Of a DNA stretch of 24,449 nt, positions 1-8,140 are shown one piece after another. Source of the stretch: a virus; IMG/VR virus record IMGVR_UViG_3300006802_000544, positions 1 to 24,449 of that record; one strand, written 5' to 3'. The notes under the pieces were generated by a model, which was not told where the DNA came from, did no database searches, and saw only the letters and a list, made by a program, of their open reading frames with translations. The position numbers were made by a program, and so were the translations under genes. Within the stretch, counting starts at the first letter, position 1; every line of letters begins with the position of its first letter.

Positions 1-84
1 CCAAACAGAAGGTTGACTGCTGGATATTGGGCTTGTCGTGCTCATAAAGATTTCGGAAAGAACGTTCCCGGAAGGTTTTGGTAG
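1..84 (+). CDS. C-terminal fragment of an unidentified protein (5' truncated by window edge)
   Basis: Frame 1 is open from the first base to a TAG at 82-84 and encodes 27 residues rich in aromatic and basic amino acids (it contains AHKDFGKNVPGRFW near the end). The stop codon overlaps the GTG start of the next gene in a TAGTG junction, which is the same tight coupling seen throughout the window and supports this being a real gene end. I do not recognise the family from this short tail, and the true start lies outside the window. Confidence 0.6.
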   Translation, partial: PNRRLTAGYWACRAHKDFGKNVPGRFW

Positions 85-644
85 TGAATAGAATATTTAA
101 AAATTGGAAGTTGTTTTTAACAGAATCGCAAAACGATTTTATTGAACTTAAAAATAAAAATTTCAAAAATTGCTGGCAGGTGGATTCGTTCCTATCCAAC
201 AATTATACAAAAGAAACAGATCTGGAATGTGTTGGGATTGGAACAGATAAAATTGTTTTAAGAGACAAGACAAGCCCAGATTATGTTATAAAAATAGAAA
301 AGAAAGATCCAATAAAAGAGAATTCTGCTATGGAAACTGTTGTGTGGAAATATCTTAAAGACACTCCTTTTTCTAAAATTCTTGCTCCGATAATTCCTAA
401 AGAAGGTTATTACCACATGAAATATTCAAATAAAAGCGGAAACTATGAAGATTTAGAAAATGCTTTATTTGAAATATCACAAGAGACCGGTTTCAAATTC
501 CAGAATTTGAAATATTGGTTCCTGTCGGATGCCAACCGAGATAACATAAGAGAAATCGACGGTAGAACTGTTTTGATCGATTATGATGATGTGTGGCCGT
601 GGGTTTTTAAAAATAAGCAAAATTTAAAAGATTTGGCAAAATGA
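84..644 (+). CDS. small kinase-fold protein (protein kinase/aminoglycoside phosphotransferase-like)
   Basis: The 186-aa product shows a compressed kinase-like core: a glycine-containing loop (GIG, residues 51-53), a VIK lysine (Lys70), an alpha-C-type Glu84, a catalytic-loop pattern Asp149-x4-Asn154, and Asp166 in IDYDD at the DFG position. The D+5 Asn and N+12 Asp spacings match the kinase superfamily. The substrate cannot be read from sequence. I chose GTG at 84 over TTG at 78 because GGAAGG at 70-75 is 8 nt upstream of 84 and the TAGTG overlap couples it to the preceding gene. The N-terminus (NWKLFLTES, residues 7-15) resembles the short LxE-containing capsid-targeting peptides of T4-type internal proteins, so it could be a packaged enzyme; that is inference. 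It overlaps the next gene by 4 nt. Confidence 0.55.
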   Translation: MNRIFKNWKLFLTESQNDFIELKNKNFKNCWQVDSFLSNNYTKETDLECVGIGTDKIVLRDKTSPDYVIKIEKKDPIKENSAMETVVWKYLKDTPFSKILAPIIPKEGYYHMKYSNKSGNYEDLENALFEISQETGFKFQNLKYWFLSDANRDNIREIDGRTVLIDYDDVWPWVFKNKQNLKDLAK

Positions 645-913
645 ACTTTCCTTTTGCTGAGAAACAAATAACCAAAAATATTTTTTTAAGAGAGTTTAAG
701 CAGAACATCTCTTCCGATGAACTTATCTGGCATCTTGATAAAGAAGACCGAGAGATCACCATCCTCGAATCAAAAGGGTGGAAGCTTCAACTGGATAATC
801 AGCTTCCCCAAAAGCTTGTTGAAGGCAAGACTTATTTCATTCCAAAAATGACCTATCACCGAGTTATCAAAGGCGAAGGCAATTTAAAAATAAAACTTCA
901 CAAAATAACTTGA
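641..913 (+). CDS. small cupin-like conserved phage protein
   Basis: A 90-aa protein that resembles a small single-domain cupin family I recall from phage genomes. Its features are LIWHLDKEDREI (about 28-39), GWKLQLDNQLP (46-56), and a C-terminal FIPKMTYHRVIKGEGNLKI stretch ending in a beta strand. His in LIWH and His in YHRV would be candidate metal or ligand contacts in a jelly-roll. No catalytic function is known to me. The start overlaps the kinase-like gene by 4 nt (ATGA), so the two are probably co-translated. Its TGA stop (911-913) lies inside the TTGACA -35 box of the next promoter. Confidence 0.6.
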   Translation: MNFPFAEKQITKNIFLREFKQNISSDELIWHLDKEDREITILESKGWKLQLDNQLPQKLVEGKTYFIPKMTYHRVIKGEGNLKIKLHKIT

Positions 914-937
914 CAAACTCCTCCAACATGTTATATT
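910..937 (+). promoter_or_regulatory. sigma-70-type promoter driving the first restriction-modification operon
   Basis: TTGACA at 910-915 and TATATT at 932-937 are separated by 16 nt. The -35 box overlaps the stop codon of the cupin-like gene. It belongs to a family of near-identical promoters here (2497, 4546, 8076, 16556), all TTGACA with TATATT 17 nt away; this one is a base shorter. The leader continues into a GGAGG ribosome site at 960-964. Confidence 0.8.
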
Positions 938-972
938 GATAACATAACACAAAGACATTGGAGGACACAATG
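930..972 (+). repeat. 43-nt direct repeat, copy 1 (promoter -10, leader, RBS and ATG)
   Basis: Bases 930-972, from GTTATATTGATAACATAACA through the GGAGGACACA ribosome site to the ATG, are identical to 2518-2560. The two copies flank the restriction-modification operon exactly, so recombination between them would remove the cassette and leave uvsE under the same promoter. Confidence 0.9.
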
Positions 973-1680
973 ACTAATAATTATTTTAAGAAAAAAATAA
1001 AATCTCTCAAAGGAGAGGTTCTTGTACCCAAGGATAATAGGGATAATGATGATGGCTGCTTTGGAAGAGCACTGGAAGAACTTCTGGGCGTAGAGGAGAA
1101 TAATTTTAAATCTGCCGATTTAAAAACCGAAGATGGTGTTAGCTATGAATTAAAGACCACAAATGGCAAAGGTAAAACCACTCTCTTCAGTAAAGAGCCG
1201 GCTTGGAATTCAAATGAAAATTTTAAAAAAATGAGTGATTTTTTTAATCGATATTCATACATTCCTGATCCAAATTTTCCTGAAGTTAGAAAACTAAACA
1301 CAACTATCAAATCCGATAGATGGAATAATAGGGGCTTTAAAGTTATTGTAAAGGACAATAATTTAATTGTAACTCACAAGAACGATGGCAATTGTATGCA
1401 GTGGGATATAAAAAAACTTTTATCATCTGCTAATAATAAACTAAAAAACCTAGTTGTGATTGAAAGGTCAGGTGATGGAAAGATTGTTGATGGAAAAGTT
1501 TCAACTGGGTTCAATTCTTATGTCTTTTCCAAGATGATTTCTAACGGACAAATAGTGATAGAAACAAGATTATCCATGAAAAAAGATTCTACGGGAAAAA
1601 TGTATCTAAAAAATAGAGGAACTTGCTTCAGAATCAGCCCACAAAAATTAGACAAAATGTATAACAAGGAGAAAAAATGA
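970..1680 (+). CDS. MvaI/BcnI-like type II restriction endonuclease (MutH fold)
   Basis: A 236-aa protein with the family signature near the N-terminus: GRALEELLG (32-40), then Asp50, then a D-x(n)-E-x-K site ending in YELKT (Glu60, Lys62), then TLFSKEP (71-77). This is the arrangement of the monomeric CCNGG-cutting enzymes MvaI and BcnI and their relative MutH. Established family knowledge: MvaI cuts CCWGG and BcnI CCSGG as monomeric nickases that cut both strands in turn. The ATG at 970 sits 5 nt after GGAGG (960-964); an in-frame TTG at 958 lies upstream of that site and is not used. It overlaps the methyltransferase by 4 nt (ATGA). The specificity is inferred, not seen; the residues between the motif and the C-terminus show no other recognisable domain. 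Confidence 0.8.
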   Translation: MTNNYFKKKIKSLKGEVLVPKDNRDNDDGCFGRALEELLGVEENNFKSADLKTEDGVSYELKTTNGKGKTTLFSKEPAWNSNENFKKMSDFFNRYSYIPDPNFPEVRKLNTTIKSDRWNNRGFKVIVKDNNLIVTHKNDGNCMQWDIKKLLSSANNKLKNLVVIERSGDGKIVDGKVSTGFNSYVFSKMISNGQIVIETRLSMKKDSTGKMYLKNRGTCFRISPQKLDKMYNKEKK

Positions 1681-2507
1681 GCTTCAAAGTAAAAGAATTT
1701 AAAAACGGTATAATGATTCTAGGGGATTGCTTAGAGGTATTATCAGATAGAAAAGTAAAAGAAATAGAAACTGAAGACAAAAAGGATCCATCTAAAACTA
1801 TAAAAACAATGGTGCCTTTTATACAGAGAAACGAAGTAGAGGTTGTAGTAACGTCACCACCTTACAATCTTTGTAAAAGATATTCCGATTATAAGATAGG
1901 AAAAACAAGCACTAGAATGACTGAAAAATATGAAAAATGGTATGAAGATGATCTTCCTGAGTGGGAATACCAAGGACAACAGCAGGCGGTTATTTTTCAA
2001 TTGATGAGAGTTGCAAGGAGTTCTATTTTTTATAATCATAAAGTTCGTTTTGCTTGGCATGCAAGAAACATCTATCGAACAAATAGCAATCTTCATCATC
2101 CAATGCATTGGTTACATAAGTTTCCAATTTGGTGTGAAATTATTTGGGATCGTTGTGGCATTGGTAATCCTTCTAATCGTTATCATATTCAAGAGGAAAG
2201 AATTTATCAAATTCAAAAGCCACGAAAATGGGACAATAAAGATTTAAAACTTACTAATATTTGGAAGATTCCGCCAAGTAAAAATGACGGACATGTGTGC
2301 ACATTTCCAGAAAAACTAGTTGAAAATTGTATTCTACCCACAACAGATATTGGTGATGTTGTTTTAGATCCTTATATGGGCTCTGGTACCACCGCAGTTG
2401 TAGCAATTAGGCATGGAAGAAGATTTATTGGAATAGAAAAGGATCCCGAATATTTTGAATTGTGCTGCGAAAACATTAAAAAAACTGAGGAAGAACTTGA
2501 CAAATAA
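1677..2507 (+). CDS. DNA methyltransferase of the first restriction-modification pair (TSPPY type, probably N4-cytosine)
   Basis: A 276-aa enzyme with catalytic motif IV TSPPYN at about residues 59-64 and the AdoMet-binding motif I DPYMGSGTT near residues 231-239, giving the beta-class order (IV before I). The closing segment FIGIEKDPEYFELC is typical of motif II. SPPY favours N4-cytosine or some N6-adenine enzymes; pairing with an MvaI/BcnI-like nuclease, whose known partners make m4C, makes N4-cytosine the better guess. The function would be to protect phage DNA from the overlapping nuclease (970-1680). The last codons overlap TTGACA of the next promoter. Confidence 0.85.
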   Translation: MSFKVKEFKNGIMILGDCLEVLSDRKVKEIETEDKKDPSKTIKTMVPFIQRNEVEVVVTSPPYNLCKRYSDYKIGKTSTRMTEKYEKWYEDDLPEWEYQGQQQAVIFQLMRVARSSIFYNHKVRFAWHARNIYRTNSNLHHPMHWLHKFPIWCEIIWDRCGIGNPSNRYHIQEERIYQIQKPRKWDNKDLKLTNIWKIPPSKNDGHVCTFPEKLVENCILPTTDIGDVVLDPYMGSGTTAVVAIRHGRRFIGIEKDPEYFELCCENIKKTEEELDK

Positions 2508-2525
2508 TAACTAACCAGTTATATT
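2497..2525 (+). promoter_or_regulatory. sigma-70-type promoter for uvsE
   Basis: TTGACA (2497-2502), 17-nt spacer, TATATT (2520-2525). It sits inside the 3' end of the methyltransferase gene and shares its -10, leader and RBS exactly with the promoter at 910. Confidence 0.85.
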
Positions 2526-2560
2526 GATAACATAACACAAAGACATTGGAGGACACAATG
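2518..2560 (+). repeat. 43-nt direct repeat, copy 2
   Basis: Identical to 930-972 from the G before the -10 box to the start ATG. The sequences immediately upstream (spacer) and downstream (coding) differ between copies, which marks clear edges to the repeated block. Confidence 0.9.
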
Positions 2561-3502
2561 GATAATTACAGATTAGGCTATGCATGTATATGCATGACAC
2601 TTGGTGCTCAAAAGCCAAGAATTACAACCAATCGCTCAATGATTAAACGAACCTTTCAAGAGAAGGGGATTGCTTATGCTTCTGAACTTGCATTGCAAAA
2701 TGTAAAAGACTTAAAGACAATCCTTGAGTGGAATTTGAAGAACGACATCACATTCTTTCGCATGTCTTCTGACATTTTCCCTTGGGCTTCCGAATACAAC
2801 ATCGAAGACCTTCCGGACTTCGCAGCGATTGAAGAGATTCTATTCGAGTGTGGTCTGTTTGCTGAAGAACACGGAATGCGACTCACAATGCATCCCGGCC
2901 CTTTCAACAAACTGTGTTCTCCAAACGAACAGGTTGTGCTCAACACCATTCGTGACCTTGAAATTCATGGTCGCCTTATGGACTTGTTGTGCCAACCTCG
3001 TTCGCCTTGGGCAAAAATCAACATTCATGTGGGAGGTGCATACAATGACAAACCCATGGCCCTTGCTAACTTTTGCAAGAACTATGCAAGACTATCGGAT
3101 GCAGTCAAGACACGACTGACTGTCGAGAACGACGACAAAGAGTCGCTTTACTCAACCAAAGAGTTGTACGATGGTGTGTTCAAACAAATAGGCATCCCCA
3201 TCGTGCACGATGTGCACCACCATACAATGTGTTCTGGTGGCCAAACTGACTACGAGGCAATGTCTCTGGCCGTTTCAACATGGCCAAAAGGTATACCTCC
3301 AGTCATTCACTATTCTCAGTCTCGCTCTGTGGAACACAACGATCCAAAGATCAAGCCACAGGCACACTCTGACTCTTACTGGACTCCAATCGAGACCTAC
3401 GGGCATCGCATGGACATCATGTTGGAGGCGAAATTTAAAGAACAAGCATTGTTTAAGATGCGTGAGTTGATGGCTCCCGCTCTTTGCATGGCCGCAAAAT
3501 AA
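2558..3502 (+). CDS. uvsE: UV-damage endonuclease (UVDE/UvsE family)
   Basis: A 314-aa TIM-barrel nuclease that nicks DNA 5' to UV photoproducts, starting alternative excision repair. The family blocks are present: YRLGY at the N-terminus with Tyr8 near the lesion-probing position, MHPGPF (His112), NIHVGG (His157), TVENDD (Glu190), VHDVHHH (Asp218, His221), VIHYSQSR (His251) and LEAKFKEQAL (Glu290). These match the metal ligands of the Thermus enzyme (His101, His143, Glu175, Asp200, His203, His231, Glu269). The carboxylated lysine two residues before the last histidine in Thermus is Val249 here. GGAGG at 2548-2552 supports ATG 2558. A phage would use it for light-damage repair of its own DNA. 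Length is normal. Confidence 0.9.
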   Translation: MDNYRLGYACICMTLGAQKPRITTNRSMIKRTFQEKGIAYASELALQNVKDLKTILEWNLKNDITFFRMSSDIFPWASEYNIEDLPDFAAIEEILFECGLFAEEHGMRLTMHPGPFNKLCSPNEQVVLNTIRDLEIHGRLMDLLCQPRSPWAKINIHVGGAYNDKPMALANFCKNYARLSDAVKTRLTVENDDKESLYSTKELYDGVFKQIGIPIVHDVHHHTMCSGGQTDYEAMSLAVSTWPKGIPPVIHYSQSRSVEHNDPKIKPQAHSDSYWTPIETYGHRMDIMLEAKFKEQALFKMRELMAPALCMAAK

Positions 3503-3511
3503 GGAGGAAAA

Positions 3512-4054
3512 ATGAAAGTAAAAACAATTAAAGAGGCGATTGTGGATCTTAGAAAATTAAATAGTGGTCCAACATGCGCTTTCTATATGGCTTGGACTCA
3601 ATTAAGATTGGAGAAAGGTGACACAAGTTATTACCCCGCTCCTCAAGAATTTATAGATTTGCTAGGATATAAAAGCACCGCTGGATTTAACACCATTGTT
3701 GAAGTACTTAAACAAAAAAATTTAATACCAGAAGATTATGAATTTGAATCTTTGTCAGATTTTTTTGACAAAAACGGCAATAAAGTTAAGGTTGGAGAGT
3801 CAGGAATTTATTGTATAAAAGTTTCCAACGGGGTTTACATAGGGCTATCTAAAGATTTAAACGCTAGGCTTAGAAGTCACGATAGGCAAATAAAAAAAGG
3901 CACTCACAGATACATTGGAAAAGAAGAAGATCCTCAATACATTATTTTAGAGAGGGTTCAAAACAATGATCATCTGCGAGATAGGGAGGTGTACTGGGCT
4001 AGACGAGCAATTTCGAAAAACCTTAATGTCTTTAATGAAGAAAATTTTACTTAA
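3512..4054 (+). CDS. GIY-YIG nuclease with novel N-terminal region
   Basis: A 180-aa protein whose C-terminal half is a GIY-YIG nuclease: GIY (98-100), VYIG (108-111), catalytic-type arginine in LNARLRSHD (119-121) with His123, metal-binding Glu159 in DREVYWA, and Asn170. The N-terminal 90 residues are unfamiliar and may bind DNA (a short helical region, LIPEDYEFESLSDFFDKNG, links the halves). It may be a free-standing homing endonuclease or a DNA-processing enzyme; I cannot tell. AAGGAGGAAAA precedes the ATG, identical to the RBS of the next gene, and it follows uvsE by 9 nt in the same operon. Confidence 0.8.
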   Translation: MKVKTIKEAIVDLRKLNSGPTCAFYMAWTQLRLEKGDTSYYPAPQEFIDLLGYKSTAGFNTIVEVLKQKNLIPEDYEFESLSDFFDKNGNKVKVGESGIYCIKVSNGVYIGLSKDLNARLRSHDRQIKKGTHRYIGKEEDPQYIILERVQNNDHLRDREVYWARRAISKNLNVFNEENFT

Positions 4055-4066
4055 TAAGGAGGAAAA

Positions 4067-4549
4067 ATGAAAGCAGAACTACAAAACAAACTATTTGAAA
4101 AATACCCAAAGATCTTCGGACAAAAAGATCTTGACAAGACACAGACCGCTATGTGCTGGGGAATTGCCTGTGGTGATGGCTGGTACAACATTATCGATAC
4201 TCTCTGCTGGCACATTCAACAAGAAGTAGATGTACCGCATAAAGAAATACAGAAATATACAGAGTGGCTAAAAGACCCAGAGCTACCAGAAGAAACTGTC
4301 GAATATTTTCAACAACAAATCGCCAAGCTTAAAGAAAGAATTATTCCACAAGTGGAAGCGACCCAAGTAAAAGAAAAGTATGGCGGTCTTCGCTTCTACA
4401 TAATGGGGGGCAACGAGAATATCGATGCTTTTATCTTATTCGCTGAAAGCATGTCCGAATGCACTTGCGAAGAATGCGGAAGGCCGGGAACTCAAGATAC
4501 CGGCGGATGGATAAAAACTTTATGCGAAGAATGTCGACAAAATACTTGA
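4067..4549 (+). CDS. conserved phage protein with C-terminal zinc site
   Basis: A 160-aa protein of a type I recall as recurrent in phage genomes and without assigned function. Typical pieces are CWGIACGDGWYNIIDTLC (30-47), a central amphipathic region (50-100), QVKEKYGGLRFY (about 100-111), and a Cys-rich end with CTCEECGRPG and TLCEECRQ that forms a probable CxxC...CxxC zinc knuckle. It follows the GIY-YIG gene by 12 nt with the same AAGGAGG ribosome site. Its TGA stop (4547-4549) lies in the -35 box of the dnaE promoter. Confidence 0.6.
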   Translation: MKAELQNKLFEKYPKIFGQKDLDKTQTAMCWGIACGDGWYNIIDTLCWHIQQEVDVPHKEIQKYTEWLKDPELPEETVEYFQQQIAKLKERIIPQVEATQVKEKYGGLRFYIMGGNENIDAFILFAESMSECTCEECGRPGTQDTGGWIKTLCEECRQNT

Positions 4550-4574
4550 CAGAATAAACATAACGCGTTATATT
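4546..4574 (+). promoter_or_regulatory. sigma-70-type promoter for dnaE
   Basis: TTGACA (4546-4551), 17-nt spacer, TATATT (4569-4574), followed by a leader ending in CATTGGAGGACACAATG as at 960 and 2548. The spacer contains an ACATAAC heptamer (4558-4564), also present in the iteron array at 22355-22756. Confidence 0.85.
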
Positions 4575-4601
4575 GTTAATATAAAAACATTGGAGGACAC
4601 A

Positions 4602-7600
4602 ATGAATATTAGAAAACAAGATTTTGTTGGGCTACACGCTCATTCAGGGGTTGGATCCCCTTTCGATGGATTTGGATATCCACAAGACCATATGGACTTT
4701 GCTTATAACAATGGAAGCAGGGCCCTCGCATTAACAGACCATGGAAACATGAACGGTCTGGCTTATCAAGTTCTTCATGCCAAGCGTATGAAGAAGGAAG
4801 ACAAAGACTTCAAGCCTATCTTTGGTGTTGAAGCATACTTCATCGAATCTCTTAGCGATTGGAAAGTAAAATTTGAAGAACACAAAGCAGACAAAGATAA
4901 AGCTAAACAACTCGACACAGACCAGTCCGGAACAACTGTCGAGAATGAAGCAGAGTCAAAGTCTGCTTCTAAGTCAGAGTTGAACCGTAAAAGACACTTG
5001 GTTCTTCTCGCAATGAACCAAACAGGACTGAATAACATTTTTAAATTGGTCTCGCAATCTTATCATGGAGACAACTTTTATCGTAAGCCACGCATTGATT
5101 TGGCTATGTTAGAAGAGCATAATGAGGGCATTATTGCACTCTCTGCTTGTCTTGGTGGTATTTATGCTGGGTGTTATTGGGAGAACCGTGAGCAGGGCTC
5201 TGAGGCCGTTCTAGACTCAATGAGGAACACAACAAATAGGATGCGGCAGATTTTTGCTGACCGTTGGTATGGCGAACTTCAGTGGAATGCAATCCCTGAA
5301 CAACATGAACTAAATCAATATGTTATCCAAATGCATGAAGAATTTGGCATTCCATTAGTTTCAACTTGTGATTCTCATTATCCAACTCCAACCGCTTGGG
5401 ATGATAGAGAACTATATAAGAAAATAGGTTGGCTTGGAAAAGGTAAACCTGAATGGATGTCTGATGAACTACCTGAAAGCGTGGACGAGATTGGCTATGA
5501 ATTATATCCAAAGAACGGCGAACAGATGTGGGCCGATTATAAAAGATATTCGAAAGATGCCGGAGTTTCTTACGATGATGAGATCGTCCGTCAATCAATG
5601 TTGGAAACAGTTAACATCGCTTTTGAAAGGGTTGAGTCTTTTCTGCCTGATAACACTGTACGCTTGCCTAATTTTGTCGTACCTGCTGGCCATCATCCTG
5701 CAGAATACCTTTCTCAACTGGCCTTCGAGGGTTTATTTAAGATTATGTCATCACGTTCTGTCAGGAAAGGGTCGACCACTTGGGTGGAGTACACAAAGAG
5801 ACTCAAACACGAACTTGATGTCATATCAGAGAGAGGGTTCTCAAAATATTTCTTGACAATGAAATCAATTGTGGACAAAACAAATGAAGTACAACTCGCG
5901 GGACCGGGAAGAGGATCGGCCGCAGGGTCTTTGGTGGCTTATGCATTGGGTATTACACAAGTGGATCCTATTAAGTACGGCTTACTATTCTCTCGTTTCC
6001 TTCGTGCTGATGCGACCGACTATCCGGACATTGATTATGATGTCTCTGATCCTATGGTTCTTAAGGAAATTCTTATTGATGAATGGGGTTCCAACACAGT
6101 AGTTCCTATTTCTAACTTCAACACTCTTCAGTTGAAATCTCTTATCAAGGATATCTCAAAGTTTTATGACATTCCTTTTACTGAGGTAAACAAGGTTACA
6201 AACACAATGCTGAAAGAAGCCACTCCTCTTGCAAAGAAGAAACACGGCATCAGAGCAGGTGTTTATACTCCGACATTTGAAGAGGTTTGTGAGTTTTCCG
6301 AAACTCTACAAAAGTTCTTCCTTGAAAATCCAAAAGTAAAATCTCATGTTGAAGGATTGATGGGGCAAATTCGTTCTACTTCTCGTCATGCTGGTGGTGT
6401 GGTGATTGGTGAAGAGTTGGATAAATACATGCCGCTTATCGCTTCTAAAGGTGTAAGACAAACTCCTTGGTCTGAAGGTCAAAATGTTCGTCAACTTGAG
6501 CCAATGGGTTTTATTAAGTTTGATATTCTTGGTCTTGCAACTCTCCGAATGATGGAAGAGTGCATCGAAAGGGTTCTGCAAAAGCACCATGGTATACAAA
6601 AGCCAACCTTTGAGGACATAAAAACATTCTATGATAAAAATTTACATCCGGATGTAATTAACTTGGACGATCAAGAAGTATACGAATCTGTTTTTCAAGC
6701 AGGTAAATGGATGGGTATCTTTCAGTTTACGGAGAAGGGAGCGCAGAATCTTGCGAAACGTGTTCAGCCAAAATCTATTATTGATATCTCTGCGATTACT
6801 TCTATTTATCGTCCCGGCCCTCTTTCTGCTGGCGTGGACAAAGCATATGTGGAAGCTGTTAGAGACCCTTTAAGTGTGAAATATGAAAATGAAATCGTCG
6901 AAGAAATCACAAGAGAAACAAGAGGATTCCTTATCTTTCAAGAGCAAATTGCTCTTCTTGCACACCGCCTTGGCAAAGGCATTGGGCTTGATGATGCTAA
7001 TTTGCTACGAAAGCTGTTGACAAAGAAAGGACTAGACCCCGCAAAACAAGCAAAGAAAGAAGAGATTCTTCACAAGTTTGTTCAGGGCTGTGTTGAGAAA
7101 GGAATAAGCAAGAGAACCGCAGAAGACATGTGGCAGAAGTTTGAATATTTCTCCGGCTATGGTTTCAATAAGTCTCATGCTGTTGCTTATTCGATTGTGT
7201 CTTATCAATGCGCTTGGTTGGCAACCTATTACAATGCAGAGTGGGCTTGTGCTTTCTTGGACAAAGAACCAGAGTCTCGCAAGGAAGCTGCTATCAACAT
7301 TGCAAAGTCTTGGGGATACAAGATTGTTCCTTTGAATATAAACACCTCTGGTCGCCGTTGGACTGCACAAGATGAAACAACTCTTGTTGCTCCTCTGACA
7401 ACTATCAAGGGGCTTGGTGATGCTGCTATTGATGAGATCATCGAAAAGCGACCATTTTCGTCCGTAGAGCAGCTTTTGTTTGACGGAGGTGTGGTTGCAC
7501 GGAAACTCAACAAGAAGGCCTTAGATGCCCTTTGTAGAGCCGGAGCGATGCATTGTTTGATGGATGATAGGTTTACTGGTGATAAACATTTCTGGTCTGC

Positions 7601-8057
7601 TGTTGTGGTTGATAAACCAAAGAACAAGAAGAAGCTCGGAGAAAACATCGAGACTTATCGACCCGAAGGTTCATTTACATCGTCAGAAAGGATCCAGAAT
7701 ATTCAGACTTTGACAGGGATTTATCCCATTAATATGGTTATGACAAACAGGGCTCAAAAAATTATAAATGAATATAAGATACCTCCAATATCAGAATATG
7801 ATGCTGACCTTGGTACTTCTTGGTGTATACCAATTAAGTTAATATCAAAAAAATCAAAAAATGGTAAATGGTTTTACACAATAGATGTCATTGATTCGAA
7901 CTCCGAAGTCACCAGATTGCGCTGTTGGGGTGTGGATCCACAAAGAGATCATATATTCATGAACAAACCTTATGTATTGAAGTATCCAAAGTATAATGAA
8001 ACTTGGGGATTCTCGACTTATGGGCAAGTTGATAAAAAATGGATGATGATTGGATAA
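4602..8057 (+). CDS. dnaE: DNA polymerase III alpha subunit (C-family replicative polymerase)
   Basis: The 1151-aa product has the length and order of bacterial DnaE. An N-terminal PHP domain carries LHAHS (His12, His14), LTDHGN (Asp46, His47), FGVEAY (Glu77) and TCDSHY, so the metal site lost in E. coli DnaE looks intact here and could give proofreading. The polymerase core has GPGRGSAAGSLVAY (about 433-446), the catalytic PDIDYD (about 474-479) and the third aspartate in KFDILGL (about 638). A helix-hairpin-helix lies near 935-955 (IDEIIEKRPFSSVEQLL) and an OB-like region near 1070-1120. A charged, low-complexity stretch (about 85-130) interrupts the PHP domain. Start: ATG 4602 follows GGAGG; the in-frame TTG at 4590 does not. 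It is the sole gene between two strong promoters and is presumably the phage replicase. No clamp or clamp loader is in the window. Confidence 0.95.
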   Translation: MNIRKQDFVGLHAHSGVGSPFDGFGYPQDHMDFAYNNGSRALALTDHGNMNGLAYQVLHAKRMKKEDKDFKPIFGVEAYFIESLSDWKVKFEEHKADKDKAKQLDTDQSGTTVENEAESKSASKSELNRKRHLVLLAMNQTGLNNIFKLVSQSYHGDNFYRKPRIDLAMLEEHNEGIIALSACLGGIYAGCYWENREQGSEAVLDSMRNTTNRMRQIFADRWYGELQWNAIPEQHELNQYVIQMHEEFGIPLVSTCDSHYPTPTAWDDRELYKKIGWLGKGKPEWMSDELPESVDEIGYELYPKNGEQMWADYKRYSKDAGVSYDDEIVRQSMLETVNIAFERVESFLPDNTVRLPNFVVPAGHHPAEYLSQLAFEGLFKIMSSRSVRKGSTTWVEYTKRLKHELDVISERGFSKYFLTMKSIVDKTNEVQLAGPGRGSAAGSLVAYALGITQVDPIKYGLLFSRFLRADATDYPDIDYDVSDPMVLKEILIDEWGSNTVVPISNFNTLQLKSLIKDISKFYDIPFTEVNKVTNTMLKEATPLAKKKHGIRAGVYTPTFEEVCEFSETLQKFFLENPKVKSHVEGLMGQIRSTSRHAGGVVIGEELDKYMPLIASKGVRQTPWSEGQNVRQLEPMGFIKFDILGLATLRMMEECIERVLQKHHGIQKPTFEDIKTFYDKNLHPDVINLDDQEVYESVFQAGKWMGIFQFTEKGAQNLAKRVQPKSIIDISAITSIYRPGPLSAGVDKAYVEAVRDPLSVKYENEIVEEITRETRGFLIFQEQIALLAHRLGKGIGLDDANLLRKLLTKKGLDPAKQAKKEEILHKFVQGCVEKGISKRTAEDMWQKFEYFSGYGFNKSHAVAYSIVSYQCAWLATYYNAEWACAFLDKEPESRKEAAINIAKSWGYKIVPLNINTSGRRWTAQDETTLVAPLTTIKGLGDAAIDEIIEKRPFSSVEQLLFDGGVVARKLNKKALDALCRAGAMHCLMDDRFTGDKHFWSAVVVDKPKNKKKLGENIETYRPEGSFTSSERIQNIQTLTGIYPINMVMTNRAQKIINEYKIPPISEYDADLGTSWCIPIKLISKKSKNGKWFYTIDVIDSNSEVTRLRCWGVDPQRDHIFMNKPYVLKYPKYNETWGFSTYGQVDKKWMMIG

Positions 8058-8075
8058 AAAACTTTATCTAAAAAC

Positions 8076-8104
8076 TTGACAACCGTGTTAAGGCCGGTTA
8101 TATT
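8076..8104 (+). promoter_or_regulatory. sigma-70-type promoter for the second nuclease/methyltransferase operon
   Basis: TTGACA (8076-8081), 17-nt spacer, TATATT (8099-8104), leader with CATTGGAGGACAAC before ATG 8141. Just upstream, 8056-8070 (AAAAAACTTTATCTA) is close to the array repeat AAAAAACTTTACATA found at 22355-22756. Confidence 0.85.
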
Positions 8105-8140
8105 ATAAGTATAATAAACAACAAGACATTGGAGGACAAC

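Noticed and set aside
7229-7648. 139-aa minus-strand ORF inside dnaE
   Set aside because: Fully inside a certain polymerase gene, no ribosome site and no recognisable domain.
8056-8070. Ninth copy of the array repeat before the second nuclease operon
   Set aside because: AAAAAACTTTATCTA differs at the core (TATCTA for TACATA) and poly-A/T resemblance is easy in AT-rich DNA; noted but not counted.
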